From JBOFGK01 sp051649085 (lineage in GTDB: Bacteria; Bacillota_I; Bacilli_A; UBA3375): a stretch of 64,000 nt of DNA. The stretch covers positions 62,001 to 126,000 of the forward strand of contig JBOFGK010000010.1 of NCBI GenBank assembly GCA_051649085.1, given 5' to 3'. Every line of letters begins with the position of its first letter. Position 1 is the stretch's first letter. Positions 32,782-41,215 of the stretch are shown here, in pieces. The position numbers were made by a program, and so were the translations under genes. The notes under the pieces were generated by a model, which was given only the letters and a program-made list of their open reading frames with translations, searched no databases and was not told the origin of the DNA.

Positions 32782-34878
32782 CTATTCTATTTCATCTTCA
32801 GCTAATGTTTCATCTTCATCGATTATATCAATTTGCTGATTATGTTTTGAGTAATACTGTTCTTTTAAATGAGCATCTTTTTGCAAAAGAATTCTTGTTA
32901 ATTGAATTGGAGTTGGTAAAGTTAAAATTAATGGATACTTTTCAATAACCACACTACTTGTGTCTAAACCAAACCATTTAATTGGTGTTACAGTTACTTT
33001 TTTAATTGCGAGCTTAGTTCGAAGCACAAAATTAGCGAAACGAGATAAATGCTCATCACTTGTAAAGACATCTTCAAACATAATGAATTTGAAATTACCA
33101 AGTTTAATTTTCGGTGACATTGAATATTTTTTCTCAATTGGTTCAAATTCCTTTGTTTCGATCAAATCGTTAATAACAGTTCGAAGAAGTTGGCCAATTT
33201 TTGGTTGAATTCTAAATCCAATGAAAAATTGAACTTTATAAATTTTATTTTTTTCAATAGTCTCAACTTTATACATTGAAGTAAATGGCGAATGGGTATA
33301 AACAACATTAACAAACCAATAAACATCTGCACGTTTTGGTTGACGTTCTAAAAGTGAAAAGATAATTTGCTGTTCGACAAATTTACGTTTAGGAACTTTG
33401 GTCAAGTAGACTAAGTTAGAACATAATTGGGCTACTTCTTTATCGGCTTGTAATTCAAGAATTTGCTGTTTATAATCTTTTAAACTAACACTTTCAATCG
33501 TTGAATCAGTTATTCGATTTCCATAAATCCAAATTAGCATAAAAATTCCAATAATTGTTCCAAAAACAACAGTAATGTATCCACCTTCAGCGAATTTGAA
33601 GAGGTTAGCATATAAGAACGAACCTTCAATTATTAAATAAGTGATTAAAAAAGCAGTTGCATATAGTTTCGATATTTTATGTTCAAGTAAATAATTGAAA
33701 AATAAAATAGTTGTCATAAGCATCGTGATTGTGATTGAAAGCCCATATGCGGCTTCCATCTTAGCAGCTGTTTGGAAAAATAACACAACAAAGATACAAC
33801 CGATATAAAGAAAGATATTGACTGTTGGAATGTAAACTTGTCCACGAACAGTTGATGGATAAAGTAATTGTAGCCTAGGTAATAACCTAAGTTTAATTGC
33901 TTCTGATACAAGTGTGAATGAACCTGAAATCAATGATTGAGATGCAATAATTGCAGCTGATGTGGCAATAATAATCCCAATTGGAATAAACCAAGTTGGC
34001 ATCATCATAAAAAAGGGATTTTCTTCAATTATTTGCCCTTCCATTCCAAGTAACATTGCTCCTTGTCCTAAATAGTTGAGGATAAGACATGTTTTCACAA
34101 AAATCCAAGTATAATAGATATTTTTTCGACCGCAATGTCCAAGATCAGAATATAATGCTTCAGCTCCGGTTGTACAAAGAAAGATCGAACCAAGAATTAA
34201 GGCGATTTTCCCCGTTACAAATCCTTCTTTAATCAAGATAAAACCGTAGTAAGGGTTGAAGGCTTTTAAAATTGATAAATCACTAAAAATATGAATTAAA
34301 CCTAAAATTGCTAATAAAGAAAACCAAAGAACCATTATTGGTCCAAACATTTTTCCGATTGTCGTTGTCCCACTTCGTTGAATAAGGAAAATTGATGAAA
34401 TTATTCCAATTACAATTAAGATAATTGTTGTTCGGTTTAAGTCAACAACGAGATCAAGTCCTTCAATTGCGGAAGTTACGGTTACAGCGGGTGTTATAAT
34501 ACTATCAGCAAGCAAAGCCGTTGTTCCAATAATTGCAACAACTAAAATCCAACGAGCATTTTTCTTGATTAAACTATATAGTGAAAGAATTCCTCCTTCT
34601 CCATTATTATCTGCCCGTAAAACTTGCCAGACATATTTGATTGTCGTTTGTAAAATTAAAGTCCAAATTACGAGTGAAATTGCGCCAAGGATGTAGTCTG
34701 TTTGTACTAAACCATTATTAGAATGCAAAACAGATGACATTACATAAAGGGGTGATGTTCCAATATCCCCATAGACGATTCCAATCGTCATTAGTAGTGA
34801 AGCTAGCGTAATTTTGTTTAAATTATGGTGACTACGTTGAGTGCTATCGCTTTCTTTTAAATGCTGTTGATTGTTCAT
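32782..34878 (-). CDS. kup: Kup/Trk-type potassium uptake protein
   Basis: 698 residues. Opening GIVYGDIGTSPLYVM (about 33-47) is the KUP signature; further NGEGGILSLYSL (about 92) and SPVEA-type GAEALYSDLGH (about 235). About twelve TM helices occupy residues 20-455, then a 240-residue cytoplasmic tail. Proton-coupled K+ import. GAGG-type ribosome site before ATG 34878. Monocistronic: a DedA gene lies upstream on the same strand, 68 bases away. Confidence 0.93.
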   Translation of the reverse strand: MNNQQHLKESDSTQRSHHNLNKITLASLLMTIGIVYGDIGTSPLYVMSSVLHSNNGLVQTDYILGAISLVIWTLILQTTIKYVWQVLRADNNGEGGILSLYSLIKKNARWILVVAIIGTTALLADSIITPAVTVTSAIEGLDLVVDLNRTTIILIVIGIISSIFLIQRSGTTTIGKMFGPIMVLWFSLLAILGLIHIFSDLSILKAFNPYYGFILIKEGFVTGKIALILGSIFLCTTGAEALYSDLGHCGRKNIYYTWIFVKTCLILNYLGQGAMLLGMEGQIIEENPFFMMMPTWFIPIGIIIATSAAIIASQSLISGSFTLVSEAIKLRLLPRLQLLYPSTVRGQVYIPTVNIFLYIGCIFVVLFFQTAAKMEAAYGLSITITMLMTTILFFNYLLEHKISKLYATAFLITYLIIEGSFLYANLFKFAEGGYITVVFGTIIGIFMLIWIYGNRITDSTIESVSLKDYKQQILELQADKEVAQLCSNLVYLTKVPKRKFVEQQIIFSLLERQPKRADVYWFVNVVYTHSPFTSMYKVETIEKNKIYKVQFFIGFRIQPKIGQLLRTVINDLIETKEFEPIEKKYSMSPKIKLGNFKFIMFEDVFTSDEHLSRFANFVLRTKLAIKKVTVTPIKWFGLDTSSVVIEKYPLILTLPTPIQLTRILLQKDAHLKEQYYSKHNQQIDIIDEDETLAEDEIE

Positions 34879-34946
34879 GTATCCTCTTTCAAATAATTAT
34901 TTAAGTTTTATAGTTGAAAAACCCCAATACTGTTGTCTTAAGAACG

Positions 34947-35591
34947 TTACTTTTGACGCCTTGATTTAATCCAAGAAAAAATTGGTGGCAGTATTGAAAT
35001 TAAAATTATTCCATATACCACATATTCAAAATTATTTTTCACAATCGGAATTTCTCCTAAGAAAAATCCAGCTAAAATAATTGAAGTTACCCAAATAAAT
35101 GATCCCAGTATATTGTATTTTAGAAATGTTGTGTAGTGCATTTTACCTGCACCTGCAACAAATGGGGCAAAGGTACGAACAAATGGAATAAATCTTGCAA
35201 TTACAATTGTTTTAGCACCATGCTTGGCATAAAAATCTTGAGTTTTATCTAAATGTGATTTTTTCAAAATTTTTGCTTGGTCATCTTCTTTAAAAACTTT
35301 TAAGCCAAGATACTTACCAATTTCATAATTAACTGAATCTCCAATGATTGCAGCTGTGATAAGCACGAAGTAGCTAATTACTAAATTAAGCGAGCCTTTT
35401 GCGGAAAATGCTCCAATGATAAAAATTAAGGAATCACCAGGTAAAAAAGGTGTTACAACTAAACCTGTTTCCGCAAAAATAATTCCGAAAATAATAGCAT
35501 ATGTATATCCGCCAAATTGAGCGATTAGTGTAGCGATGTGATCATCAATATTTAAAATAAAATCGATTAAATAATTTATTAATTCTAACAT
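34947..35591 (-). CDS. DedA family membrane protein
   Basis: 214 residues with 4-5 TM segments. Characteristic DedA motifs: FAETGLVVTPFLPGDSLIF (about 40-58), GDSVNYEIGKYLG (about 83) and ARFIPFVRTFAPFVAGAGKM (about 130-150). DedA proteins are thought to recycle undecaprenyl phosphate or flip lipids and maintain proton motive force. GAAAGGAAG precedes ATG 35591. Confidence 0.92.
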   Translation of the reverse strand: MLELINYLIDFILNIDDHIATLIAQFGGYTYAIIFGIIFAETGLVVTPFLPGDSLIFIIGAFSAKGSLNLVISYFVLITAAIIGDSVNYEIGKYLGLKVFKEDDQAKILKKSHLDKTQDFYAKHGAKTIVIARFIPFVRTFAPFVAGAGKMHYTTFLKYNILGSFIWVTSIILAGFFLGEIPIVKNNFEYVVYGIILISILPPIFSWIKSRRQK

Positions 35592-35809
35592 TTAACTTCC
35601 TTTCAATATATAAATATTTATATAATATATTCTTACTTATTATACTATATATTTGAAAAATGTGTATAAATTAAATAATCATAATATTCAATAGATGGTT
35701 AAAAACATTTTAAGTATATTAAACAATCCTTTTTCTAAAATAAAAAAAAATTAAGAAAAAGTGAGTTTTTTCGAAAAAAAAACTAATAATATATATAGGG
35801 GGTAAAATT

Positions 35810-36670
35810 ATGAGAATAAGTAAGCAAATTCGTTTAATTATGATAGTGCTAGCAATGTTATTAAGTTGTAGTAATGATGAACGAAAAAAAATGGAATCAC
35901 AAAAAATAGTAGAAACGATTAATAGCTCGGAAAAATTATTGGCCCCTTTAGTCAGTGCTAATATTTTCGAAATAATCAATACAGTGAATCGAAAAAGTCG
36001 AAAACTTACCTCAAGTGTAGTTACTCTACAATTATTTATTGAAGAAAATCAATGTTCTATTCAAAATAAAAAGTTTAGAAATTATCAACTTAAGTTGCAA
36101 TTTGATTACGATACAAGCAAACAGAAGGGAGAATTGAAAACAAAGCAATTTATAAATGGACAAGAGGTGAGTGAAATTGACGAAGAATGTATTAGACAGA
36201 TAGTGGAGTTTTTTCAAAGTGAAACTCTTAATGAATTACTTCGATATGGCAAAAACTTTGAACTTGAAAAAAAGTTTGTTAAGTTTAAGCATGAACATAT
36301 ACAAATTGCAAAAGATGTTAATCGACTACTCTTAATTAATCAGTTACCGTTACTGTTTGAAAAGCAAAAGGTAAGAAGTGAGTTTTTAAGGGCTGGAATC
36401 AATCCGCAAGGTATACTTGAGACTTCAATTACTTTTTCAAATAAAATAATAACCGATAAATTAAAGAAGGTTAATGATCAATTTGAATTTATTAACAACT
36501 TAGCTACTGCAGAAAATATTTTACTGCGTGTTGACTTAAATGATTTGGCATGGAAAACACGTGATTACAATTTTACATTTGACTTTGAAAAAATTTGTCT
36601 CGATGAAAGTTGTCATGAAAGATATGATGTTAGGATGAAAATTGCGATTGATGAGGAGGAAAATGAATGA
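35810..36670 (+). CDS. Lipoprotein upstream of lipase effector (286 aa), candidate immunity protein
   Basis: GGGGG (35799-35803) precedes ATG 35810. The N-terminal hydrophobic segment ends in LLSCSND, a lipobox with C22, so it is probably anchored outside the membrane. No catalytic motif is visible. Two cysteines (about 80 and 130) and later CLDESC might form disulfides. The gene overlaps the lipase gene by 8 bases. In TslA-type type VII effector loci a lipoprotein protects against the lipase; the same role is inferred here. Confidence 0.65.
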   Translation: MRISKQIRLIMIVLAMLLSCSNDERKKMESQKIVETINSSEKLLAPLVSANIFEIINTVNRKSRKLTSSVVTLQLFIEENQCSIQNKKFRNYQLKLQFDYDTSKQKGELKTKQFINGQEVSEIDEECIRQIVEFFQSETLNELLRYGKNFELEKKFVKFKHEHIQIAKDVNRLLLINQLPLLFEKQKVRSEFLRAGINPQGILETSITFSNKIITDKLKKVNDQFEFINNLATAENILLRVDLNDLAWKTRDYNFTFDFEKICLDESCHERYDVRMKIAIDEEENE

Positions 36671-38597
36671 TGAATTATTAGCAAGATTTAATGCAACAAG
36701 TTATATTGTTACGAAAAAATTAGAACAAAATCAACTTTCTAAAGAAGAAGTTGCCAAACTATTTACTGAGTATGTAGACCCTAAGCTTGAACTAAAGTGT
36801 CTTGATTATGTTGCTAATCAAAATGATGGCAACACAGGTTTAGATGGTTTTTTACTTGAAGTGAAAAATCCCCAAACAAATCAATTCGAAAGCTTAATTG
36901 TGTATACGGGAAGTCAAATTGTCGATGTAGACGGTGATTGGAAATATAATACTTTAAATGGATTAACTAATCTATTTGAGGACAATGATGTTTACTCACA
37001 AAATCAACAAATGCATGAGTTTATTAATCGAAATGCTTCGAAATTCAAGCAAAAAGTTAACGTGACAGGTCATTCAAATGGTGGTGGTCATGCAAATGAT
37101 ACAGGAATATATTTGAGTAGCATTAAACCGAAAATTGAGGTTGATGTAACAACTTTTAATTCAGCGCCTACAACGAAACAAGGACGGGATTTATATGAAG
37201 TTTTCGATATGAATAATCTGAAAATAAATAATTATTATACAAATAATGATGTATTACATTATTTAATTGAGAAATTCGGACAGCAAATTATTGGAAACAA
37301 TATACTGATTAACGGGGTAGGCGGACAAAGTGTTGGCCATGATTTCTTTCGGCTGAAAAGTACTTCGAAAGTTGAGGAAAGAATTGCTTTATTAATTGAA
37401 ATCAATGAAGGTAAAGTTGTCCCCATAATTGATGATTATTCTCAAAAGGTAGAAATTGATGAAAATTTAATGCTTTTTGAACAAGCAGGAGTAGAAATAC
37501 TTCGAAATAACGACTCAATTCAAAGTTACTTTGCAAATCGAGTGCAAGAAACACTAGAAAATTTAATAGATGTTCCAACAGCGCTTGAACCATATATTTC
37601 CGAAAGTTTGAAAAAAAATATTGCAAGTGGAATTGTCAGTGCGGCCTGTGAAGGGACAGAGTTATTTCTAAAAGCAACAGTTCCTGAGCTGTACTTTAGC
37701 TGGTCAGTAATCAAAAAAATAGCAAAAATATATCAGAAGATCGAAGGTGATGTCCTGTTTTTAAATGTAGTAAAATTACAAGAAGTCGAAACAGAACTAC
37801 GATTTTCGAAAACAAAGCTTAGTAAATTAAGTGATCATTTGCAAAATGTAAAAATGAATTATCCAAAAGTATTGGAGGATAGTTATAATCAAGTCTATCA
37901 TCGAGTAAGTCAAAATCTTTATAGTCGAAGTTTCTATGAATATTATTTACAGTCATGGTCAACAATTGATAATCAAATAGATCTAGCGACAAGAGCACGT
38001 GTAAAAATGGCAGCTAATAAAAGCTATATTTTACAAAATGTCAATTATTATAATGTTCGAATAATTGGAATATCATATGCGGTCTTAGATGAAGCTCAAA
38101 AACAAATTGAGGAGTTAGCTAATTATTTAAATATGACGATTCAAACATTTATTAAACTTGACCAGCAAGTAGCAAATTTTTTTGCTGACACACGAGATGA
38201 AGTATTTGAGGTGATGAATGCTTACGTACACACGTATGCAATTGAGGTTGGTGAAATGGCAGTAATAATTAAGCAACAGTTAATTAATCTTCAATATTTT
38301 GCCGCCCGAGTGAATAACCTTAATATGCCATTTTACGATTTACGCCACCGGATTATTACTTGTGAAATTGAAAAGTATTTAAGGCGTGAGTATGATTGCA
38401 CAGAGCTTGCAAGTGCCCTTTCAATAATCGAAAAAATGATTGAAAATTACGAAATATTAATTGCAAAAGTTGAGAATTATGGAAAAGGTCAAGCGATTGA
38501 AAATGTGCAAAAGCGGATGAATAATTTTAAACAGTTTGGGCTATTTGAAGTTGCAAACACAATTAGAAAATTAAAAATGAAAGTTGAGGGAGAATGA
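36663..38597 (+). CDS. Lipase-domain protein with helical C-terminus, T7SS TslA-like effector candidate
   Basis: 644 residues from ATG 36663 (GAGGAGG upstream). The N-terminal half is an alpha/beta-hydrolase lipase domain: YTGSQIVDV oxyanion region (about 81) and nucleophile elbow GHSNGG (136-141, S138). From about residue 350 the protein is long amphipathic helices (ELRFSKTKLSKLSDHLQN...) with no toxin motif, like a secretion/targeting domain. Lipase in front, helices behind is the reverse of LXG effectors and matches the S. aureus T7SS lipase TslA. No Sec signal. The DUF4176 gene behind it supports T7SS linkage. No T7SS machinery is in the window. Confidence 0.65.
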   Translation: MNDELLARFNATSYIVTKKLEQNQLSKEEVAKLFTEYVDPKLELKCLDYVANQNDGNTGLDGFLLEVKNPQTNQFESLIVYTGSQIVDVDGDWKYNTLNGLTNLFEDNDVYSQNQQMHEFINRNASKFKQKVNVTGHSNGGGHANDTGIYLSSIKPKIEVDVTTFNSAPTTKQGRDLYEVFDMNNLKINNYYTNNDVLHYLIEKFGQQIIGNNILINGVGGQSVGHDFFRLKSTSKVEERIALLIEINEGKVVPIIDDYSQKVEIDENLMLFEQAGVEILRNNDSIQSYFANRVQETLENLIDVPTALEPYISESLKKNIASGIVSAACEGTELFLKATVPELYFSWSVIKKIAKIYQKIEGDVLFLNVVKLQEVETELRFSKTKLSKLSDHLQNVKMNYPKVLEDSYNQVYHRVSQNLYSRSFYEYYLQSWSTIDNQIDLATRARVKMAANKSYILQNVNYYNVRIIGISYAVLDEAQKQIEELANYLNMTIQTFIKLDQQVANFFADTRDEVFEVMNAYVHTYAIEVGEMAVIIKQQLINLQYFAARVNNLNMPFYDLRHRIITCEIEKYLRREYDCTELASALSIIEKMIENYEILIAKVENYGKGQAIENVQKRMNNFKQFGLFEVANTIRKLKMKVEGE

Positions 38598-38887
38598 AAT
38601 TTTATCCATTAGGAACAGTTTTTAAATTAGAGACATCACAACAATATATCATCATTGGAAGAGGTTTAGTTGTAAGAGAAACAAAAACAGGTGAGAAAAA
38701 ATTCATCGATTATATTGCTTGTCAATATCCGATGGGAGTAATGTATGATTCGACTTATGTCTCACTCAATCATGAAGAAATACTAGAAGTAATTGTAACA
38801 GGTCCGGAAACAATTGTTGAGCATGTTTTTCAAATGAAGTTAATGCAGACGCGAAGAAATTATCCGCTTTATTATCGAAATAATTAG
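38594..38887 (+). CDS. DUF4176 family protein
   Basis: 97 residues. LPLGTVxxL-like start (FYPLGTVFKLE), IIGRGL, then IDYIACQYPMGVM and FNHEEI-like LNHEEILEVIVTG are the conserved features of DUF4176. These proteins are encoded beside LXG/WXG effectors in type VII secretion loci and may act as chaperones. The ATG overlaps the lipase stop by 4 bases. Confidence 0.75.
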   Translation: MKFYPLGTVFKLETSQQYIIIGRGLVVRETKTGEKKFIDYIACQYPMGVMYDSTYVSLNHEEILEVIVTGPETIVEHVFQMKLMQTRRNYPLYYRNN

Positions 38888-39034
38888 ACGAATATAAAAA
38901 AATATTTGACATATGTGGATAATTAATTTAAATGTCGAGACCATCTAGTTATTTGTTATTTTGTAGTCAACCAATCAAAAATATATAAAAAAAACTAAAT
39001 ACTTGTAAAAAATATCGAAAAAAGTAATGTTTGC

Positions 39035-39103
39035 TTGCAACCGACAATTATATATGTTACACTATAAATGAAGAAGGAGCACGGCGTGTGCTTCTCGCTT
39101 TTT
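39035..39103 (+). promoter_or_regulatory. Promoter and leader hairpin of the rimP-nusA-infB operon
   Basis: TTGCAA (39035-39040), 17-bp spacer, extended -10 TGTTACACT (39055-39063). Just downstream of the predicted start an 8-bp stem (39075-39082 with 39088-39095; GCAC/GTGC core, loop GGCGT) is followed by CGCTTTTT, like an intrinsic terminator. NusA is known to autoregulate its operon in other bacteria, so this may be an attenuator. Confidence 0.6.
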
Positions 39104-39118
39104 GTTAAGGAGTAAATA

Positions 39119-39580
39119 ATGGACAAAAAATATTTTGAATCGATTGAAGAAATTGTGATCAAAAATGAGTTCCAAATCTATGATATTGAGTATCTAAAAG
39201 AAGGATCAAATTTTTTCTTACGCGTAAAAATAGAAAAAGAAAATGAATTGATTTCGCTTGATGATTGTGTATTAGTAACTCGTGCTTTAAATGAATTTCT
39301 TGATTCAATTGAAAATGAAATAAAAGATGAATACACGCTTGAAGTTTGTTCACCTGGAATCATCCGAACATTAACAAAAGAAAAACATTATATTCGAGAA
39401 ATTGGTAAAAAAATCACCCTTAAGTTATATAAAAAACATCCAGAACTTGGCGTAAAAGTCATAGAAGACACACTACAGGCGGTTGAAAGTGATGGGATTG
39501 TAATCAGTGATTTGAAGATAAGTTACCAAGAAATAAGTAGTGCAAAAACAATATTTGAAACGAGGAGACAAGATGACTAA
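39119..39580 (+). CDS. rimP: Ribosome maturation factor RimP
   Basis: 153 residues, normal length. Conserved LRVKIEKENE, LDDCVLVTRALNEFLD and the signature LEVCSPGIIRTLT (about 78-90). RimP assists 30S maturation. AAGGAG before the ATG. First gene of the operon; it overlaps nusA by 8 bases. Confidence 0.93.
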   Translation: MDKKYFESIEEIVIKNEFQIYDIEYLKEGSNFFLRVKIEKENELISLDDCVLVTRALNEFLDSIENEIKDEYTLEVCSPGIIRTLTKEKHYIREIGKKITLKLYKKHPELGVKVIEDTLQAVESDGIVISDLKISYQEISSAKTIFETRRQDD

Positions 39581-40664
39581 AAATCAAAGAATTTTTTATG
39601 GAATAGACCGCATTGTACAAGAACGTGAAGTTGATCGTGAATTTGTAATTGAAGGATTATCAGAAGCAATTGCATTATCTTGTAAAAAAACATTTAACAT
39701 TGAACGTGTTGAAGTTGTAATAAATTATGAGACAAAAAGAATTACAATTCATGGGATTAAAACAGTTGTTGATGAAGTAATTGATCCAACACTTGAAATT
39801 TCATTAGAAGAAGCAAGAACATATCGTAAAACAGTTAAAATTGGTGATGAATTAAATATTAAACTGAAAGTTGAGAAAGATATGCTTGAACGTGCAACAG
39901 CACAATCGGTTAAACAAACATTCTCACAAAAATTAAAAGATGCTGAATATAAAAGAATCATTGAAGATTATGGAAGTCAAATTGGTAAACTAGTGCTTGG
40001 ATATGTTGAAGAAATAAAAGAGCCAAATATCTACTTTACACTTGGGAAAAAAACACTTGCAATTCTTGGGCCGAAAGGGCAAATACCAAATGAATTAATC
40101 GAACCTGATGTTGAAATTCCATTAATCATTGAATCAATTCGTCCACAATCAAAAAAAGGACCAAAAATTATTGTTTCACGAACAAATCCAAACTTAGTTA
40201 ATTATCTAATGGAAAAATATGTACCAGAAATAGCAAGTGGTGACATTGAAATTGTTAATACAGTTCGAGATGCAGGAGATCGTACAAAATTAGCAATTAG
40301 AGCAAAAGATGAAGATGCTGATATTGATATTATGGGAAGCTGTATTGGAACAAAAGGAAGCCGAATCAACAAAGTAAAAAAAGCATTAAACGGTGAAAAT
40401 ATTGATTTAATTGAAATGTTTGATGATGTTCAATTATTCATTTCTTCAGCACTTGCACCATCACTTGTAACGGCCGTTCAGATCATTAATGAAGAAACAA
40501 GAGAATCAAGAGTTATTGTACCAGATGATCAATATTCTTTAGCAATTGGACACAATGGACAAAATGCGAGACTTGCTTCAAAGTTAACAGGTTGGAAAAT
40601 TGATATTAAGTCTGAAACAATTGCGAAAGCTGAGGGTATTGACTACGAAGATGACATCATTTAA
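39573..40664 (+). CDS. nusA: Transcription termination/antitermination factor NusA
   Basis: 363 residues from ATG 39573 (CGAGGAGA upstream); the frame extends further left without an SD. N-terminal RNAP-binding domain, S1 domain (about 135-200, IGKLVLGYVEEIKEPNIYF), then KH1/KH2 (GSCIGTKGSRI near 250, AIGHNGQNARLA near 325). It lacks the C-terminal acidic repeats of E. coli NusA, as usual in Gram-positives. Modulates pausing and termination. Confidence 0.95.
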   Translation: MTKNQRIFYGIDRIVQEREVDREFVIEGLSEAIALSCKKTFNIERVEVVINYETKRITIHGIKTVVDEVIDPTLEISLEEARTYRKTVKIGDELNIKLKVEKDMLERATAQSVKQTFSQKLKDAEYKRIIEDYGSQIGKLVLGYVEEIKEPNIYFTLGKKTLAILGPKGQIPNELIEPDVEIPLIIESIRPQSKKGPKIIVSRTNPNLVNYLMEKYVPEIASGDIEIVNTVRDAGDRTKLAIRAKDEDADIDIMGSCIGTKGSRINKVKKALNGENIDLIEMFDDVQLFISSALAPSLVTAVQIINEETRESRVIVPDDQYSLAIGHNGQNARLASKLTGWKIDIKSETIAKAEGIDYEDDII

Positions 40665-40929
40665 AAAAAATGTAGAAGTTGTTAGAACTTGTGTGATTAC
40701 AAGAGAAAAAAAAGCTAAAAAAGATTTGCATAAATTTATTTTAGATGAAGAACAAGTAGTGTTTGATGAATATCAAAAAATTCAGGCGCGATCAGTCTAT
40801 ACGGTAAAGGAACACCAAATACTTGTTGATTTCACCGAAAAAAAAGCAAAGTTAAAAGCAAAAAGTCATATTGGTGGACAAAAATTACAAGCGCTTATAA
40901 AGGAGTTAATTGCAAACAATAAATTATAA
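40651..40929 (+). CDS. ylxR: YlxR family RNA-binding protein
   Basis: 92 residues. VRTCVITREKKAKKDLHKFI carries the conserved R-x-C-V-x-x-R-x-x-K motif of YlxR (RnpM). The start ATG lies inside nusA (14-base overlap). Known relatives bind RNA and influence RNase P and gene expression. Confidence 0.88.
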   Translation: MTSFKKNVEVVRTCVITREKKAKKDLHKFILDEEQVVFDEYQKIQARSVYTVKEHQILVDFTEKKAKLKAKSHIGGQKLQALIKELIANNKL

Positions 40930-41215
40930 CAGTATTGGTCTTGGATATGCTGCGAAAAAAATTGTGATTGGTCAAGACAATATAATGCGTGGTGTTCGAA
41001 GTGGAAAAGCAAGTTTAGTTTTAATTAGTAATCTTGCATCAGAAAATACAAAAAAAGTAATTAGTGATAAATGCAAATACTATGAAGTTGAATTTTACAT
41101 TATTGATGATAATGGTAAATTGGCGAAAGCATTAGGAAAAGATAATGTAAAAGTAATATCAGTCATAAACAAAGGATTTAAAAGAAGTATTTTAAATCGG
41201 TCAAAAGGAGAATAA
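40910..41215 (+). CDS. ylxQ: L7Ae-family protein YlxQ
   Basis: 101 residues from TTG 40910 (AAGGAG at 40899-40904). IGLGYAAKKIVIGQDNIMRG and SGKASLVLISNLASENT match the L7Ae/L30e/S12e fold; it probably binds a kink-turn RNA. It overlaps ylxR and ends directly before infB. Confidence 0.85.
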   Translation: MQTINYNSIGLGYAAKKIVIGQDNIMRGVRSGKASLVLISNLASENTKKVISDKCKYYEVEFYIIDDNGKLAKALGKDNVKVISVINKGFKRSILNRSKGE

